In this document: one piece after another, positions 26,107 to 35,786 of the stretch
Layout: each line of letters starts with the position of its first letter
Numbering within the stretch: the stretch's first letter is position 1
DNA from: a virus
Virus record (IMG/VR): IMGVR_UViG_3300024999_000161
Location: 1-46,787 of that record
DNA length: 46,787 nucleotides
Strand: one strand, 5' to 3'
The notes under the pieces: model-generated
The model's input: only the letters and a program-made list of their open reading frames with translations
Database searches by the model: none
Told to the model about the DNA's origin: nothing
Translations under genes and position numbers: made by a program

Positions 26107-29021
26107 AGCCATTTACTAGTAGATTTTTTCGAAGTTTTCTTCTTCTCCTCAGCCAAAGCGTCATCCGATTCCAATACCCCTTGAGTCTGGTACTTATCAA
26201 AGGCATCTCTCAGCGCATCCCTTTGTTCATAGAGCTTATTCATTTCTGCCTTTTTGGCATCAAAAGGAGTTATCTTTGCACCGAGCAAGAAGGATAATAG
26301 TTGGTTAAATTTCTTCTCGCCTTTTGCGTCAATAGACTTAGAAACATTCTCCATGAATGGAACTTGAGACATCATGTACCTTACTCTTGCAGGAACTTGT
26401 AATTCCCTAGCCTCTTCCTTGTTTAATCCATATTGTGTGCCTAGCATTTTTACAACTGGTTCAGGTAAGTCAGGAACGTATCCTGGAGCCTTCTTCATCT
26501 CTCCTGGATACTTCTCTATTTCGTCACCAAAGAACGTGTTTTGGTTTAGTTGTAATTCCAGTGGAGCCTTAAGCAATGGAGAGAGAGAACCAAGTGCTGT
26601 TTTCCCAATTTGACTAGGGTTAAGTTTTTCCAGATCGCCCATCGGAAGGTTTGAGTTCCAGTACATAGGATTTCCATCTTGCTGTAATGGCGTTTTTACC
26701 CAGTTTGGATTATCCATGTACTCGGGCATATTCCTTTCGTCTACAGGGGTCGATAAGTCCCTAACTCCATCAAGAGCCTTGTCTGTTGCCGCGTACTTAC
26801 CAGGTGTTCTGATTATATTTTCTGCTTGAAGTGGAACGTTCTTTCTTAACCAAGTATAGAACGGAACCGTTCTTTTCAGGACATTCTTTTCAAACGGAGT
26901 AACATCACCATAATCAAAGAGATTTTTATCAACTACCTTTGCTGCTTGTTTTACATCACCTGTTTTATTCATTTCTGACAAGAAGTTGAACGACCTCGCT
27001 TGATCCTCGACTAATCCACCTACGGTTCTTCCACCCTTGATTAATGCGTTATTTTGCGACAGTGGATTCAAGAGTTGTGGAACTTTTTGCAGTTTTCCCT
27101 TTAATCCCTCATCTAGTTGCTTTTCAATATAGTTAGGAATATCCTTGCCTATCCACCCTGTATTAGTGACCCCCTCCTTTTTCATTAGTTCACTAACTTC
27201 GCCAAGCGTCATTTTTCGACCACCAACATCAATAGTTTTATTGGAAATCCTTGAACCAACAAGAGGTAGTTTTGTTGTATTCGTCCCCAACGCCCTTAAG
27301 TGATTCATTGGGTTGAGTAGTTCCTTCCCGCTATTGAGTGTTGTCTGGAATACATTTGACTGAGCATTCCTAATATGGAATCCTGGATTAACCGCGGTTG
27401 CATAGGCTTTCCATAAGTTAAGAACATTGTCGTAGGCCCCTAATATTCCCTTACTCCCCTCATCAGTTTGTAACTTTTTGAAGTTGTTTAATTCCCCTGC
27501 TATTTGCTTGGGTAGCGCATACACCGGAACGTTCTTCGAGACAAGCATACCATTCCTTACTGCTCCTGCCGGAATCTCTATCATTTCATCCTTCGACATA
27601 CCTTTGACTAACTCTAAAACCTCATCCGGAACAGTACCAGAGGGGAAGAACGCCAGACTTCCCTTGGGCAGATATACGCCCATGCTAGGGTCGAGTTCGT
27701 CTATATTCTTCGCGTTTACCTTAGTGCCGTACTTATCTAAGGTTTCATTGATGAACTTTTGTGTTTCTGTCGCTCTTGCGCTTACAACCTGCCTAGAACC
27801 TACCAACTTGGCAATATCCGTTTCGGGCTTTAACCCTGCATCTATAGCATCCTGTAGGGTATCAAATTTCTTCTGCTTGCCATGACTTCCGATGGTTGCT
27901 TTTATTCCTTGGTTATTGGTTATGCCTTGCAGGAATGACTTTGTTTTATCAGGATAGATACCTGGTACATAGTTAAGTCTTGGATTTTTAAGCAACCCTA
28001 ATTCCTGCTCTGCGTTAGAAGATTTAAAGAATGACATCCTAGCTTTATCTGCCAAGCTTCTAACCTTTGGGCTTGCAGAATTATATAGGCCAATGTCCTG
28101 TATGGCGTGTGCGGCTTGAGTTCTCTCGGCCTGAGTGTAACCCTTAGCCATCTTAATTGCATCTTCTACGGCTTTATTCTGTGCGTAGGAGAGGGAATTT
28201 TGATAACCTTTCTTGGTATCGACAAATGCGCTCCATACGTTCTTATCTGTTCCCGCTTCCCTAAAGTTTGGTACAAGTGCTTTTCCTAGTGTCTGAACTG
28301 GTTTAGTATCCCTAAGTAAGTTTCCTGCCTTGAACAGCCCTGCTTTCTCTGCCCCTTTTTCAATAACGCTACCAGGGATGAGCGAAGCCCCCATAAACTT
28401 TACTCCACCTCTATCTATGGCCTCTTTTCCTAATAGTTCAGGAACAACCTTCCCTAGTCCTTTTGCGGCTGTTTTGCCACCTATTTTAGCCGCCGTTCCA
28501 GTTCCTAAAGTTAAGTAGGTCGTAGGGTCCAAAAGTACATCCCCAGCAAAGCCAAGAGCAGAGCGTAGTTTGCCCTGCTCCATGCCTGATTGTTCCAGCA
28601 CATCCCTATAGGAAGTTTTGTCCTGTCCGCTTAACCCCCTGTATCCAGAACCGAGCACACTTTTAAAGGAATCTTTTTTGTCGTCCGTAAGAGTTTTGGC
28701 TATGTTTGCAGAGGCATATTGACCGCGAGAAATTACGTCAAGTACGTCACCTAGGAACCTTGTATCTCGTGGTGTATTAAGCTTTCTTTCGAGCCAATTA
28801 CGATCATCACCTTCGCCAGGAACTGGAAGTTTCTTGTCCCTCAATGTACCTGTTTTATTTATAACCTCTGTCCTCATGGATTTCTGAGCTTTTGAGAAGT
28901 CACTTTCTTTCAGGAGGGAATCAGGGTCATCTATCCAATTTGAAGCAGAATTAGCAGAATTACTTGAACCACGTAGCCATGATTTTTTTTGCGCGGGAGC
29001 ATCCTGACGCAACCAACCCAT
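26100..29021 (-). CDS. Large internal virion protein
   Basis: 973 residues, the largest gene in the window. Regions: a polar Ser/Asn-rich start, two hydrophobic Gly/Ala-rich patches (about 150-205) that could cross a membrane, a middle of mixed structure, and a segment FDYGDVTPFEKNVLKRTVPFYTWL (about 700-725) that recurs in large phage proteins ejected with DNA (LPD38-like). The end is Lys-rich. No peptidase or lysozyme motif is evident. Position at the end of the virion operon behind a Gln-rich protein suggests an internal head or ejection protein as in podoviruses. Confidence 0.7.
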   Translation of the reverse strand: MGWLRQDAPAQKKSWLRGSSNSANSASNWIDDPDSLLKESDFSKAQKSMRTEVINKTGTLRDKKLPVPGEGDDRNWLERKLNTPRDTRFLGDVLDVISRGQYASANIAKTLTDDKKDSFKSVLGSGYRGLSGQDKTSYRDVLEQSGMEQGKLRSALGFAGDVLLDPTTYLTLGTGTAAKIGGKTAAKGLGKVVPELLGKEAIDRGGVKFMGASLIPGSVIEKGAEKAGLFKAGNLLRDTKPVQTLGKALVPNFREAGTDKNVWSAFVDTKKGYQNSLSYAQNKAVEDAIKMAKGYTQAERTQAAHAIQDIGLYNSASPKVRSLADKARMSFFKSSNAEQELGLLKNPRLNYVPGIYPDKTKSFLQGITNNQGIKATIGSHGKQKKFDTLQDAIDAGLKPETDIAKLVGSRQVVSARATETQKFINETLDKYGTKVNAKNIDELDPSMGVYLPKGSLAFFPSGTVPDEVLELVKGMSKDEMIEIPAGAVRNGMLVSKNVPVYALPKQIAGELNNFKKLQTDEGSKGILGAYDNVLNLWKAYATAVNPGFHIRNAQSNVFQTTLNSGKELLNPMNHLRALGTNTTKLPLVGSRISNKTIDVGGRKMTLGEVSELMKKEGVTNTGWIGKDIPNYIEKQLDEGLKGKLQKVPQLLNPLSQNNALIKGGRTVGGLVEDQARSFNFLSEMNKTGDVKQAAKVVDKNLFDYGDVTPFEKNVLKRTVPFYTWLRKNVPLQAENIIRTPGKYAATDKALDGVRDLSTPVDERNMPEYMDNPNWVKTPLQQDGNPMYWNSNLPMGDLEKLNPSQIGKTALGSLSPLLKAPLELQLNQNTFFGDEIEKYPGEMKKAPGYVPDLPEPVVKMLGTQYGLNKEEARELQVPARVRYMMSQVPFMENVSKSIDAKGEKKFNQLLSFLLGAKITPFDAKKAEMNKLYEQRDALRDAFDKYQTQGVLESDDALAEEKKKTSKKSTSKWLK

Positions 29022-30314
29022 TTAATATCCCTCTCCCTTCAGCAAGTTCCATCTTGCTCTTTCCTTCTCCTTGAGATGGTTCTCTATATAGTTGGTATCT
29101 AATTTTCCCAATTTGGCAGTTCCATTTTTTATGAGGTTTTTAGTCAGTGCGTAGAGTTCCTCAAATTTTGTACCGCTATTAATCTCGTTATCTATCTCCG
29201 AAATAACTTCCATGGTTGAAGTTTTGCTAGGTGTGTATCCGTAACCGCTTTTTTTGGATGAAGACGAACCGCTACTACTCCTACTGCCACCACTCCCTCC
29301 CGAACTACCCGACTTTGCCAGTGCCGCCTTCCTATAAGCCTCATCAGCCTCAAACTGGTCTCGTTGCAAGTTTAATTGAGCCATCCTGTACGCCTCATCA
29401 GCCGTATAACCCTGCTGTTGGAATTGTTGCTCCCACAGAACAGCCTTTTGTTCTGCATCAAATTGCTTCTGTTGCCACTGTTGCTGTAAATCCGCCAACT
29501 CTGCATTCTGATCGAACTGAGCTTGCCTAAAGGAATTGTCAATCCCCTGCTGTGATAACGTATCAGCCCTTGTCTGAGCATCTAAGAACGCCTTCAACGC
29601 CCCACTAGCCTTCTCTGACTCAAGTTGATTCGTCAAGCTCAAAGTCCCATCATTGTACTGCTTTTCGCCCAACTGCAATTTCTCCGCAATGTCATTGAGT
29701 GCCGCCACCCTCTGAGCATCAATATCGCTCGATTGATTCGATACGTCTGTCTCGAACTGATTCTGTGCGCCTGTAATACCAGATATAGCGTTTGAGCGAT
29801 TGAGGTCAACGCCTAATTGCTCCGAGCGATTGAAGCCAGAGTTATAACGCCCTGTTGCCGCCATAAGCTCTTTTACTCCACGAGAAGTCTGTGCCGCATC
29901 AGCACTCGCCGCATTACGTTGCTGTTGGAATTCAGGTAATCGAGCATCACGAACGGCATTGAGTTTGTTTGTGGCAGAATTGTAATTATTGGTGACAGTA
30001 GATTTCTGAGAGTTGAGGGCTTGAGAATTGCTCTCCCATGCTTGGCGAAGTGCATCTTGTTTGGCCTTGGCTGCTTGTTCTGCGATCATGTTTTGGTATT
30101 TAGTGAGAGAGTTTTGATAGGAGGATTTGGAAGAGGATGAACCACCTCCACCACCACCTGAACTACTACCGTATGAACTGTACGCCTTGTCATAGTCGGC
30201 ACGCGAACCACTACCTGTGGTTGTTTGGCCTGTTTTCGGGTCTTTGATGGTATAATTTCCGGTTTTTGTATCATAGGAGCCTGTCTTTTTCATAATCATT
30301 TTTTCTGTCGCCAT
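29022..30314 (-). CDS. Ser/Gln-rich virion protein, probably internal or ejection protein
   Basis: 430 residues. Low-complexity Ser/Gly stretches near 50-65 and 345-360, and a long Gln/Asn/Ala-rich coiled coil between (EQQFQQQGYTADEAYRMAQL and similar repeats with 'ADEAYR' twice). The C-terminal 70 residues are structured (EVISEIDNEINSG ... NLLKGEGY). It stops one base before the 973-residue gene starts. Together they look like podovirus internal virion proteins that form the ejection conduit. Confidence 0.65.
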   Translation of the reverse strand: MATEKMIMKKTGSYDTKTGNYTIKDPKTGQTTTGSGSRADYDKAYSSYGSSSGGGGGGSSSSKSSYQNSLTKYQNMIAEQAAKAKQDALRQAWESNSQALNSQKSTVTNNYNSATNKLNAVRDARLPEFQQQRNAASADAAQTSRGVKELMAATGRYNSGFNRSEQLGVDLNRSNAISGITGAQNQFETDVSNQSSDIDAQRVAALNDIAEKLQLGEKQYNDGTLSLTNQLESEKASGALKAFLDAQTRADTLSQQGIDNSFRQAQFDQNAELADLQQQWQQKQFDAEQKAVLWEQQFQQQGYTADEAYRMAQLNLQRDQFEADEAYRKAALAKSGSSGGSGGSRSSSGSSSSKKSGYGYTPSKTSTMEVISEIDNEINSGTKFEELYALTKNLIKNGTAKLGKLDTNYIENHLKEKERARWNLLKGEGY

Positions 30315-30336
30315 AGTTCACCTTCCTTTCGAGCAT

Positions 30337-30367
30337 GAAAAAAGAGAGGTGTTTGTTTACCTCTCTT
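30337..30367 (-). terminator. Intercistronic terminator
   Basis: AAGAGAGGT (30367-30359) pairs with ACCTCTCTT (30350-30342) followed by TTTT, on the minus strand, just after the 49-residue gene. Confidence 0.75.
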
Positions 30368-30515
30368 AAACTATCGGAACAATCTTATCTTGAAATCCAT
30401 CAGCCACAAGTATTGCGTCAACCGTATCCTTCAATGGTAAGTATTTTGCAATCTTAAAAACCGCTAAATAATCCAATCTTCCCTCTTCGATTCCATTAGC
30501 TAAATATAAAGCCAT
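30366..30515 (-). CDS. Small phage protein in the tail region
   Basis: 49 residues, ATG with AAGGAG upstream. MALYLANGIEEGRLDYLAVF, then KYLPLKDTVDAILVADGFQ. Similar short proteins follow tail-fibre genes in many Bacillota phages. Perhaps a chaperone or cap; no known function. Confidence 0.55.
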   Translation of the reverse strand: MALYLANGIEEGRLDYLAVFKIAKYLPLKDTVDAILVADGFQDKIVPIV

Positions 30516-30539
30516 GTTTGACCACTCCTTCTAATTCTT

Positions 30540-30731
30540 TTAAGGGTTCATTACGATAAAATCAACCGCACCTTGAAGTATGGCGTATTTTTCTTTGAGT
30601 AATTCTAATTCTGTTTTTGGAGGTACAACGGGTGGCAAACTAGCTTCGTATTCCCTTTGTGCTATTTCTTCGGGAGTAAAGGGGGATTCTTTAATCTCTC
30701 CTGTTGCACAATTAATAACCAACTTATCCAT
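30540..30731 (-). CDS. Small tail-associated protein
   Basis: 63 residues; the ATG at 30731 overlaps the TAA of the fibre gene (TAATG). MDKLVINCATGEIKESPFTP is followed by IAQREYEASLPPVVPPK and ELLKEKYAILQGAVDFIVM. This plan, a short strand with 'CATGE' and a helix, is common in small proteins behind phage tail genes (XkdW-like). Confidence 0.6.
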   Translation of the reverse strand: MDKLVINCATGEIKESPFTPEEIAQREYEASLPPVVPPKTELELLKEKYAILQGAVDFIVMNP

Positions 30732-31627
30732 TACTTGCACCCCCATAGGACGAATCTACTACCTATACCGATATTCCCAGCACTTGCTTTTAGGGAAATC
30801 TTACTGATCTCAGTTAAGGCGTTTGTCCAAATCCCACCTAAGGTATATTTGTATAAATCGCCAGCCCCAGTACCGTCCTCAGTGTACCATTCGGCAATTA
30901 CGCGTTTTGATTTTGAGGAGATAAAATTAGAAATTTCAATCATCCCAAACGAATGCGTATAACCACTATCGGGCAATGCTCTTTCTAAAAGTATTTTTGT
31001 AGCACCCACTACACCTAATGCAGCTGTATTTGCTCCAACGGCATAGAATTGTTGATACCTATAATTTGCAGCTACATCATCGTTGAATATTAACTCTAGA
31101 CCCGCCACTGTTGTTGTATCTTTAACAGCATCAAACATTAATCTGAGATTTTTATACCCACTTGGTATGCTAGAAAAATCAATCTGTGCTACTGCACTAA
31201 CGAGTGTTTGTTCGGCTATTTTTACCCATGCCCCATCCGTTACATCTTTCCACTCTGTAGCTGTTGCCCCCGCATTGACTACAAGTGCTTGCCCGGTTGC
31301 TCCTATTGCATCAGGAGCATGTTTGATGTTATTCGATGAATGCGTAGCAAGCCTATCCTTAATCTGCCCCTCCTCATCCGACAACTTAACATCTGTCAAC
31401 GACCCATCGGTTATCTGCCCCAATATTGCATTGACAATCGCCACATAAAGCCAATTATCTTCACCCGTTGAATTAAGCAAATCAACCAGACCATTCACAA
31501 ATACCCTGACTTCCTCCGACTGAGCATCTAATTTCTCCCATACTTTAGCGGGAGATAAGACAGAGTTTAAGTCATATGGTTGTCCAACAAACTTATCTGT
31601 GATTTCCCCCATTTTTGGATATGCCAT
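30731..31627 (-). CDS. Tail fibre/receptor-binding protein
   Basis: 298 residues. The N-terminal ~75 residues are helical (NSVLSPAKVWEKLDAQSEEVR) and probably attach to the tail. A middle region (THSSNNIKHAPDAIGATGQALVV) is typical of phage fibre shafts. The C-terminus is beta-rich (IDFSSIPSGYKNLRLMFDAVK ... FVLWGCK), as in receptor-binding tips. It lies between the nozzle gene and small tail genes. Confidence 0.65.
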   Translation of the reverse strand: MAYPKMGEITDKFVGQPYDLNSVLSPAKVWEKLDAQSEEVRVFVNGLVDLLNSTGEDNWLYVAIVNAILGQITDGSLTDVKLSDEEGQIKDRLATHSSNNIKHAPDAIGATGQALVVNAGATATEWKDVTDGAWVKIAEQTLVSAVAQIDFSSIPSGYKNLRLMFDAVKDTTTVAGLELIFNDDVAANYRYQQFYAVGANTAALGVVGATKILLERALPDSGYTHSFGMIEISNFISSKSKRVIAEWYTEDGTGAGDLYKYTLGGIWTNALTEISKISLKASAGNIGIGSRFVLWGCK

Positions 31628-31639
31628 TATTTAACCACC

Positions 31640-33532
31640 TCACTTAACACGTTTCCTCATACTGTAGCTAATCATAGCCGCTAACATCGTCATGCCACGA
31701 TTGAGCATGTTGTTGCGGATTTTAAAGCTGAAATAGGCAGCTTTCACCCCTATCTTCTCGCTCTGCGATTCGGGATAATCAGGAGCATCCGACCCTGCAT
31801 TAAAGTACGCTGCGTGGAAGTATCGAGCATCAAAACCCCCTACTTTCTGAACAATAGGTATTTCCTCTTCCCCTCCATCAGAGATAAGCGTTAAGGTATG
31901 CTCTGTGCCAAATCCTGCCTTAAACGTCAGGTTGATTCGCTCAAACTTCTTAATCCATTCTCTGCCACCTAAGAACATTAGAGGAGCTTGCCACCACGCG
32001 TCTATGGCAACGTTATCATCAGAGTACGGATTATTGTCTACAGGTTGTTGTTCCTCATAAAGCATACCAATTGCATTATCGCTCATATAAAGAACGTCAG
32101 AGCGTGTAATAAAGCCCCCTGCTTTGCCGTATAGCCCCGAATAGGGATACCAACAAAACACATTATTCGCTAAGTCTGAGTAGTCTAGGTCAAGTACCCA
32201 CACTTTGTCTTTGACATGGAGTAGATACTTGTTGCGATACACCTCGGCATGAGCATTCTTTAAATCGGATTGAGTATTGTCGAGTAAACCACTTGCTATC
32301 CCATTACGTCCGTTGATATTGCGACTGACCATTTTGCAGTTCGCTTGCCCTTTGACTAAGCTAGGCCATGTCCATACTACGCCATTATCTGAGAGGGCTA
32401 GAAGGCCATTTTGAGCAGGGTGAACTGTTCTGGGTGCAATACATCCAAACTCATCATTAAGACCGTATGTCGGAAAGCTCACATCTCCTGACGAGCTAAT
32501 ATCAATCTCTGAATACCATTGACTTGTCTCATCGCCAGGTTGCTTATAAGTGATAAGATATTCGTTCATCCTGCCCCATCCTGAGATTGCACGAGCGTCA
32601 CCACCAACGCCGAAATCATCATCTTGAGGCCAATACGTTGGGTCATACACAGCACAGAATCGAATGAGATTGGGATATTCGGGATGTCCTGAAATCATTA
32701 CTCTTGAGTCGTTTTTACCACCATACTCGATTGCCATAGTGCATTTAGTAATGACGGTTTCATCCATGAGAGCATCGGCTTCGAGTTGAATCTCTACATT
32801 GTCTGTGCCAAGAATAGGAGCAGTTGAAAAGGTTGCTTTCCATGTTGTCCTGTCAAAAGTAAAACCACTACCCTCAACCATTTCTACGCCATAAATATAG
32901 GCTTTAAAGAGATTAGTAGAGAGAGTGATTTTTGTTTTGCCGTCTTCTTGATATTGAATACCACATTGATACTCGGTCGCTGTACCATTGGAAGAAAAGG
33001 ATTCTCGCCAAAAGTCAGATAGATGATTGAAGTTCTCGTTTGGAGTCCCTTCTGTGCCATCAGGTTTCTTGCCCATTGCTACTACAGGAACATAGGCTAG
33101 GCTTTTTACCGTAGCGACAGGGTTTTCGCCATCATAATAGAGGAATTCGGTACCGGTTAGGAAATAGCACTTATCACCGACATCAAAGAATGTGACCAGG
33201 GCATCGACAAAGGTCAGAACCGAACCTGTGCAGAGGTCTGTTTTTGTGTCTAATGTCTCATCATAAGAGTAGAGCTTGCCACCATGGGCAATAAGAAAAA
33301 TCGGCTCGTCTGAACCGATTCTGTAGTATTCATGTGTGCCGCGGATTGGAGTTATGCCCCATGAGGTTGCGTTGACACGGGAGAAGCCAAATCGTTTTGT
33401 CGGGACCGAACCCCCTGAGTAGTTGCAATCTTGCATATCAGGCGAACAATTTGGAGGAATCTGATCGGGAGCGACAGCTATATTTAGACCTCCCGAAAAG
33501 CCATCGGAAAAATCATATACTTGAGTTGCCAT
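31640..33532 (-). CDS. Tail nozzle/hub-like beta-propeller protein
   Basis: 630 residues. DFSDGFSGGLNIAVAPDQIPP then NCSPDMQDCNYSGGSVPTKRFGF is the standard start of podovirus and other phage proteins that list 'ND-RNCxYxxxGxxxKRxG'. The rest consists of repeats such as PIFLIAHGGKLYSYD and YLLHVKDKVWVLDLDYS that look like beta-propeller blades. It probably forms the distal tail tube of a short tail. Adjacent to the adaptor gene, as in T7-like and related phages. Confidence 0.65.
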   Translation of the reverse strand: MATQVYDFSDGFSGGLNIAVAPDQIPPNCSPDMQDCNYSGGSVPTKRFGFSRVNATSWGITPIRGTHEYYRIGSDEPIFLIAHGGKLYSYDETLDTKTDLCTGSVLTFVDALVTFFDVGDKCYFLTGTEFLYYDGENPVATVKSLAYVPVVAMGKKPDGTEGTPNENFNHLSDFWRESFSSNGTATEYQCGIQYQEDGKTKITLSTNLFKAYIYGVEMVEGSGFTFDRTTWKATFSTAPILGTDNVEIQLEADALMDETVITKCTMAIEYGGKNDSRVMISGHPEYPNLIRFCAVYDPTYWPQDDDFGVGGDARAISGWGRMNEYLITYKQPGDETSQWYSEIDISSSGDVSFPTYGLNDEFGCIAPRTVHPAQNGLLALSDNGVVWTWPSLVKGQANCKMVSRNINGRNGIASGLLDNTQSDLKNAHAEVYRNKYLLHVKDKVWVLDLDYSDLANNVFCWYPYSGLYGKAGGFITRSDVLYMSDNAIGMLYEEQQPVDNNPYSDDNVAIDAWWQAPLMFLGGREWIKKFERINLTFKAGFGTEHTLTLISDGGEEEIPIVQKVGGFDARYFHAAYFNAGSDAPDYPESQSEKIGVKAAYFSFKIRNNMLNRGMTMLAAMISYSMRKRVK

Positions 33533-33546
33533 TTAAACCACCACCC

Positions 33547-34491
33547 TTACCATGAAAAGAGGTTTGAAAATGTTCCTGTCTGTGAAGATGCACTTGAAAT
33601 AAGATTCAAGCGTTTCTCTGTGTACTGCTTCAGATATCCATCCCCTTTTCCTGTCTCTTCAGAGTTCTGAATTGTACCGGCACAGTTGTAGCATATGATT
33701 AACGCAGCATCATCCCTCAAATCAATCTCTAGTTCATCGTCCGTTGCCTCTACACCTGTGAATGTCAATAGATTAGGTTTTCGCCAGTACCTTATCAAAA
33801 ACTCACATGGACCTTCAAATGAGTTCACGAAAAGTTCATTTTCAGGAGTCTTAATAAGATTGGTATAGGGAAGGAATTGTCGAGCATCCCTTCTAATCTC
33901 CACATAATTAAGGTCTAGGAAATCAGAAGGAGTCTCAACCTTGCGCCATGGAGAACGGGAAGGAATCGAGTTCACATCAGGGAAGGAGTATGGATAGAGG
34001 ACGAAATTGCGGAATAGATAAACGTAGTCGCCCGTAAACCTCAGCCTCACTGTGTTTGTGGGTAATGAGGGAGATATGAGTCGCTTGTACTCCACAAAAG
34101 TAGTAACAGATGATTCTATGGTTATCGTTTCGAGAGGGGTGTAGGTTGTGCCATCGGAAGACTCCTCGATAACGATGGCTGCAGGACCTGTTGATTCAAA
34201 AGCGCATGATTTTGCATTGCTTAGTACGATGGAGAAATCTATGGATGGAATATGCTGCCGAATTGAGCTTGTATCATCATAGAGAGAGTTTTTGATGGGG
34301 TTATGAGGGATGAGGAGGGTTTTGGGGAGTTTTGCAGTTGTAGAAGCTAATTCCATGATGCTTTCGTTCGTAATTTGTTGAATCTGAAAATTAAAATCAG
34401 CATTTTTACTTTGCGGAACAACGTTCCCCCTTGAGCTGAATTCTCCGAGAATCTTCAGGGTTGCTGTTCTGACTTGACCATAGTTAATCAA
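33547..34491 (-). CDS. Head-tail adaptor/tail tube A-like protein
   Basis: 314 residues, TTG start 6 bases after GAGGTG. The N-terminus (YGQVRTATLKILGEFSSRGN) and the C-terminus (DAALIICYNCAGTIQNSEETG then GDGYLKQYTEKRLNLIS) are helical as in podovirus connector adaptors. The middle is a beta-rich insert (PAAIVIEESSDGTTYTPLET) like a carbohydrate or discoidin-type module. Encoded directly before the nozzle protein. The role is inferred from order and structure. Confidence 0.6.
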   Translation of the reverse strand: MINYGQVRTATLKILGEFSSRGNVVPQSKNADFNFQIQQITNESIMELASTTAKLPKTLLIPHNPIKNSLYDDTSSIRQHIPSIDFSIVLSNAKSCAFESTGPAAIVIEESSDGTTYTPLETITIESSVTTFVEYKRLISPSLPTNTVRLRFTGDYVYLFRNFVLYPYSFPDVNSIPSRSPWRKVETPSDFLDLNYVEIRRDARQFLPYTNLIKTPENELFVNSFEGPCEFLIRYWRKPNLLTFTGVEATDDELEIDLRDDAALIICYNCAGTIQNSEETGKGDGYLKQYTEKRLNLISSASSQTGTFSNLFSW

Positions 34492-34512
34492 TCATTTCAC
34501 CTCTTTCAGGCA

Positions 34513-34539
34513 CAAAAATAACCGCCCGAATGGACGGTT
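34513..34539 (-). terminator. Intercistronic terminator
   Basis: AACCGTCC (34539-34532) pairs with GGGCGGTT (34527-34520) around ATTC, followed by ATTTTTG, on the minus strand, between the tail appendage genes and the adaptor gene. Confidence 0.75.
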
Positions 34540-34576
34540 TGGGGGACTAGGACAAGGGTATCTTTAGCGAAGTTAA

Positions 34577-34777
34577 TTACACTGTCACTAACGCAATTGA
34601 CTGCCTAAACTTGTCAATTTTTAAATTTAAATCAGTCATTGCTACTTCTTCCGACTCGGCAATTTCATAATTGTGCCGAACAACATAAATCGTACTTGCA
34701 TCGCTAATATATGCCACCTTCTGTTTCCCTACTATATCCCCGTTTGCATCAAAGATGCTATCCGTGAATATGTCCAT
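34577..34777 (-). CDS. Hypothetical tail-region protein
   Basis: 66 residues; ATG lies next to the TAA of the preceding gene (TAAATG). MDIFTDSIFDANGDIVGKQK, then VAYISDASTIYVVRHNYEIA; beta-rich small protein. It probably works with the appendage proteins next to it. Confidence 0.55.
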   Translation of the reverse strand: MDIFTDSIFDANGDIVGKQKVAYISDASTIYVVRHNYEIAESEEVAMTDLNLKIDKFRQSIALVTV

Positions 34778-35272
34778 TTATGCCACCGTCCTTTGCATAG
34801 TGGATAGATAGACCTTTAAGGTATCCAATGTCGTAACATTATTTACATCTGCCACAACGATTTTATACCCAGCAGGCAGAACGATCTTTGTCATGGGTAT
34901 AGTCAAGCTAGTAACCATGTCATATTGTAACCCGTTACCAAAATTAAGCTTTTTTGTTTGCGAAGCAGGTATATCTAACACGGCCTGAAAACCCCCAATT
35001 AAAACATCAGTCGATGTCTTTAGTCGTACCCAAACTTGTCTATTTGCAACTATTGCAGTTGTTGTTAAACTCGCGTATATATTCAGTACTTCCCATTCTT
35101 TTCCGGTTGGGATTGTGAATGTTTTTGTATTGCCTACTGCTTCATCAATTACAACAACAGGCGACCACGTATCTATTACAGGTATATTCGCTAAACTCCC
35201 AACTACCACAACAGGAGTTGACCCATCACTATTATACTTTTGGTAATTTCCTTGTCTGTCTTGAATTGACAT
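34778..35272 (-). CDS. Tail appendage protein with QGNY-DGS N-terminal motif
   Basis: 164 residues. The start MSIQDRQGNYQKYNSDGSTP parallels the start of the 35787-36149 protein (WDKQGNYLKLNPDGS), which suggests a shared attachment tag. The rest is a beta sandwich (NTKTFTIPTGKEWEVLNIYA ... MTKIVLPAGYKIVVADV). Such modules are common in accessory fibres. Confidence 0.55.
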   Translation of the reverse strand: MSIQDRQGNYQKYNSDGSTPVVVVGSLANIPVIDTWSPVVVIDEAVGNTKTFTIPTGKEWEVLNIYASLTTTAIVANRQVWVRLKTSTDVLIGGFQAVLDIPASQTKKLNFGNGLQYDMVTSLTIPMTKIVLPAGYKIVVADVNNVTTLDTLKVYLSTMQRTVA

Positions 35273-35298
35273 GTTTAATCACTCCCTTTTAGCCATAA

Positions 35299-35784
35299 TC
35301 AACATTTGATTATGAAATTCAAAGTTATATATGGTTGTAGGTTATTGTGAGCTTGACCGCCGCCAGCGTAAGAGGTTCCATATTGATTGTATCCGGTGTC
35401 TAGCCCTGAGTAATTTGAGAATAGATCACTTATGTCGTAATCAGTTCTAACATAACCTTGTACGCTGTGACTGTGATTTGGCATTTGCTCGATTGACAGA
35501 GTGTGCGTTTTTGCTCCACCTGTTTTGCCTAGCGTGTCAAATTCTGCTTGAGTAGAGTCTACTCCTACCGGGGTATTGCCTTTAAAATTGGGCAGATTAA
35601 AGGTTGTGCTATCATCACCTACACCATAATTAGTTCCTATTACATCAAATAATGAAGCATATATAACTCTAGAAACAGCAGAACCGTCACACAATAACCA
35701 TCCATCAGGAACAGTTGAGGACGCAAACATTTGAACTATACCTGGATTAACACAATTTGTTCCTTGGGGCGGACATACTCTCAT
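35299..35784 (-). CDS. Tail collar domain fibre protein
   Basis: 161 residues from the ATG at 35784, with GGGAGG upstream. QMFASSTVPDGWLLCDGSAV, then YASLFDVIGTNYGVGDDSTTF and NLPNFKGNTPVGV form the phage tail collar domain (PF07484). The C-terminal half is Gly/Asn/His-rich (EQMPNHSHSVQGY ... AGGGQAHNNLQPY). A receptor-binding or fibre-tip protein, encoded among other appendage genes. Confidence 0.85.
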   Translation of the reverse strand: MRVCPPQGTNCVNPGIVQMFASSTVPDGWLLCDGSAVSRVIYASLFDVIGTNYGVGDDSTTFNLPNFKGNTPVGVDSTQAEFDTLGKTGGAKTHTLSIEQMPNHSHSVQGYVRTDYDISDLFSNYSGLDTGYNQYGTSYAGGGQAHNNLQPYITLNFIIKC

Positions 35785-35786
35785 AC

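Noticed and set aside
27478-27885. 135-codon rightward frame and similar frames on the plus strand of the virion region
   Set aside because: They are antisense to the long 973-residue gene, without ribosome sites or plausible composition.
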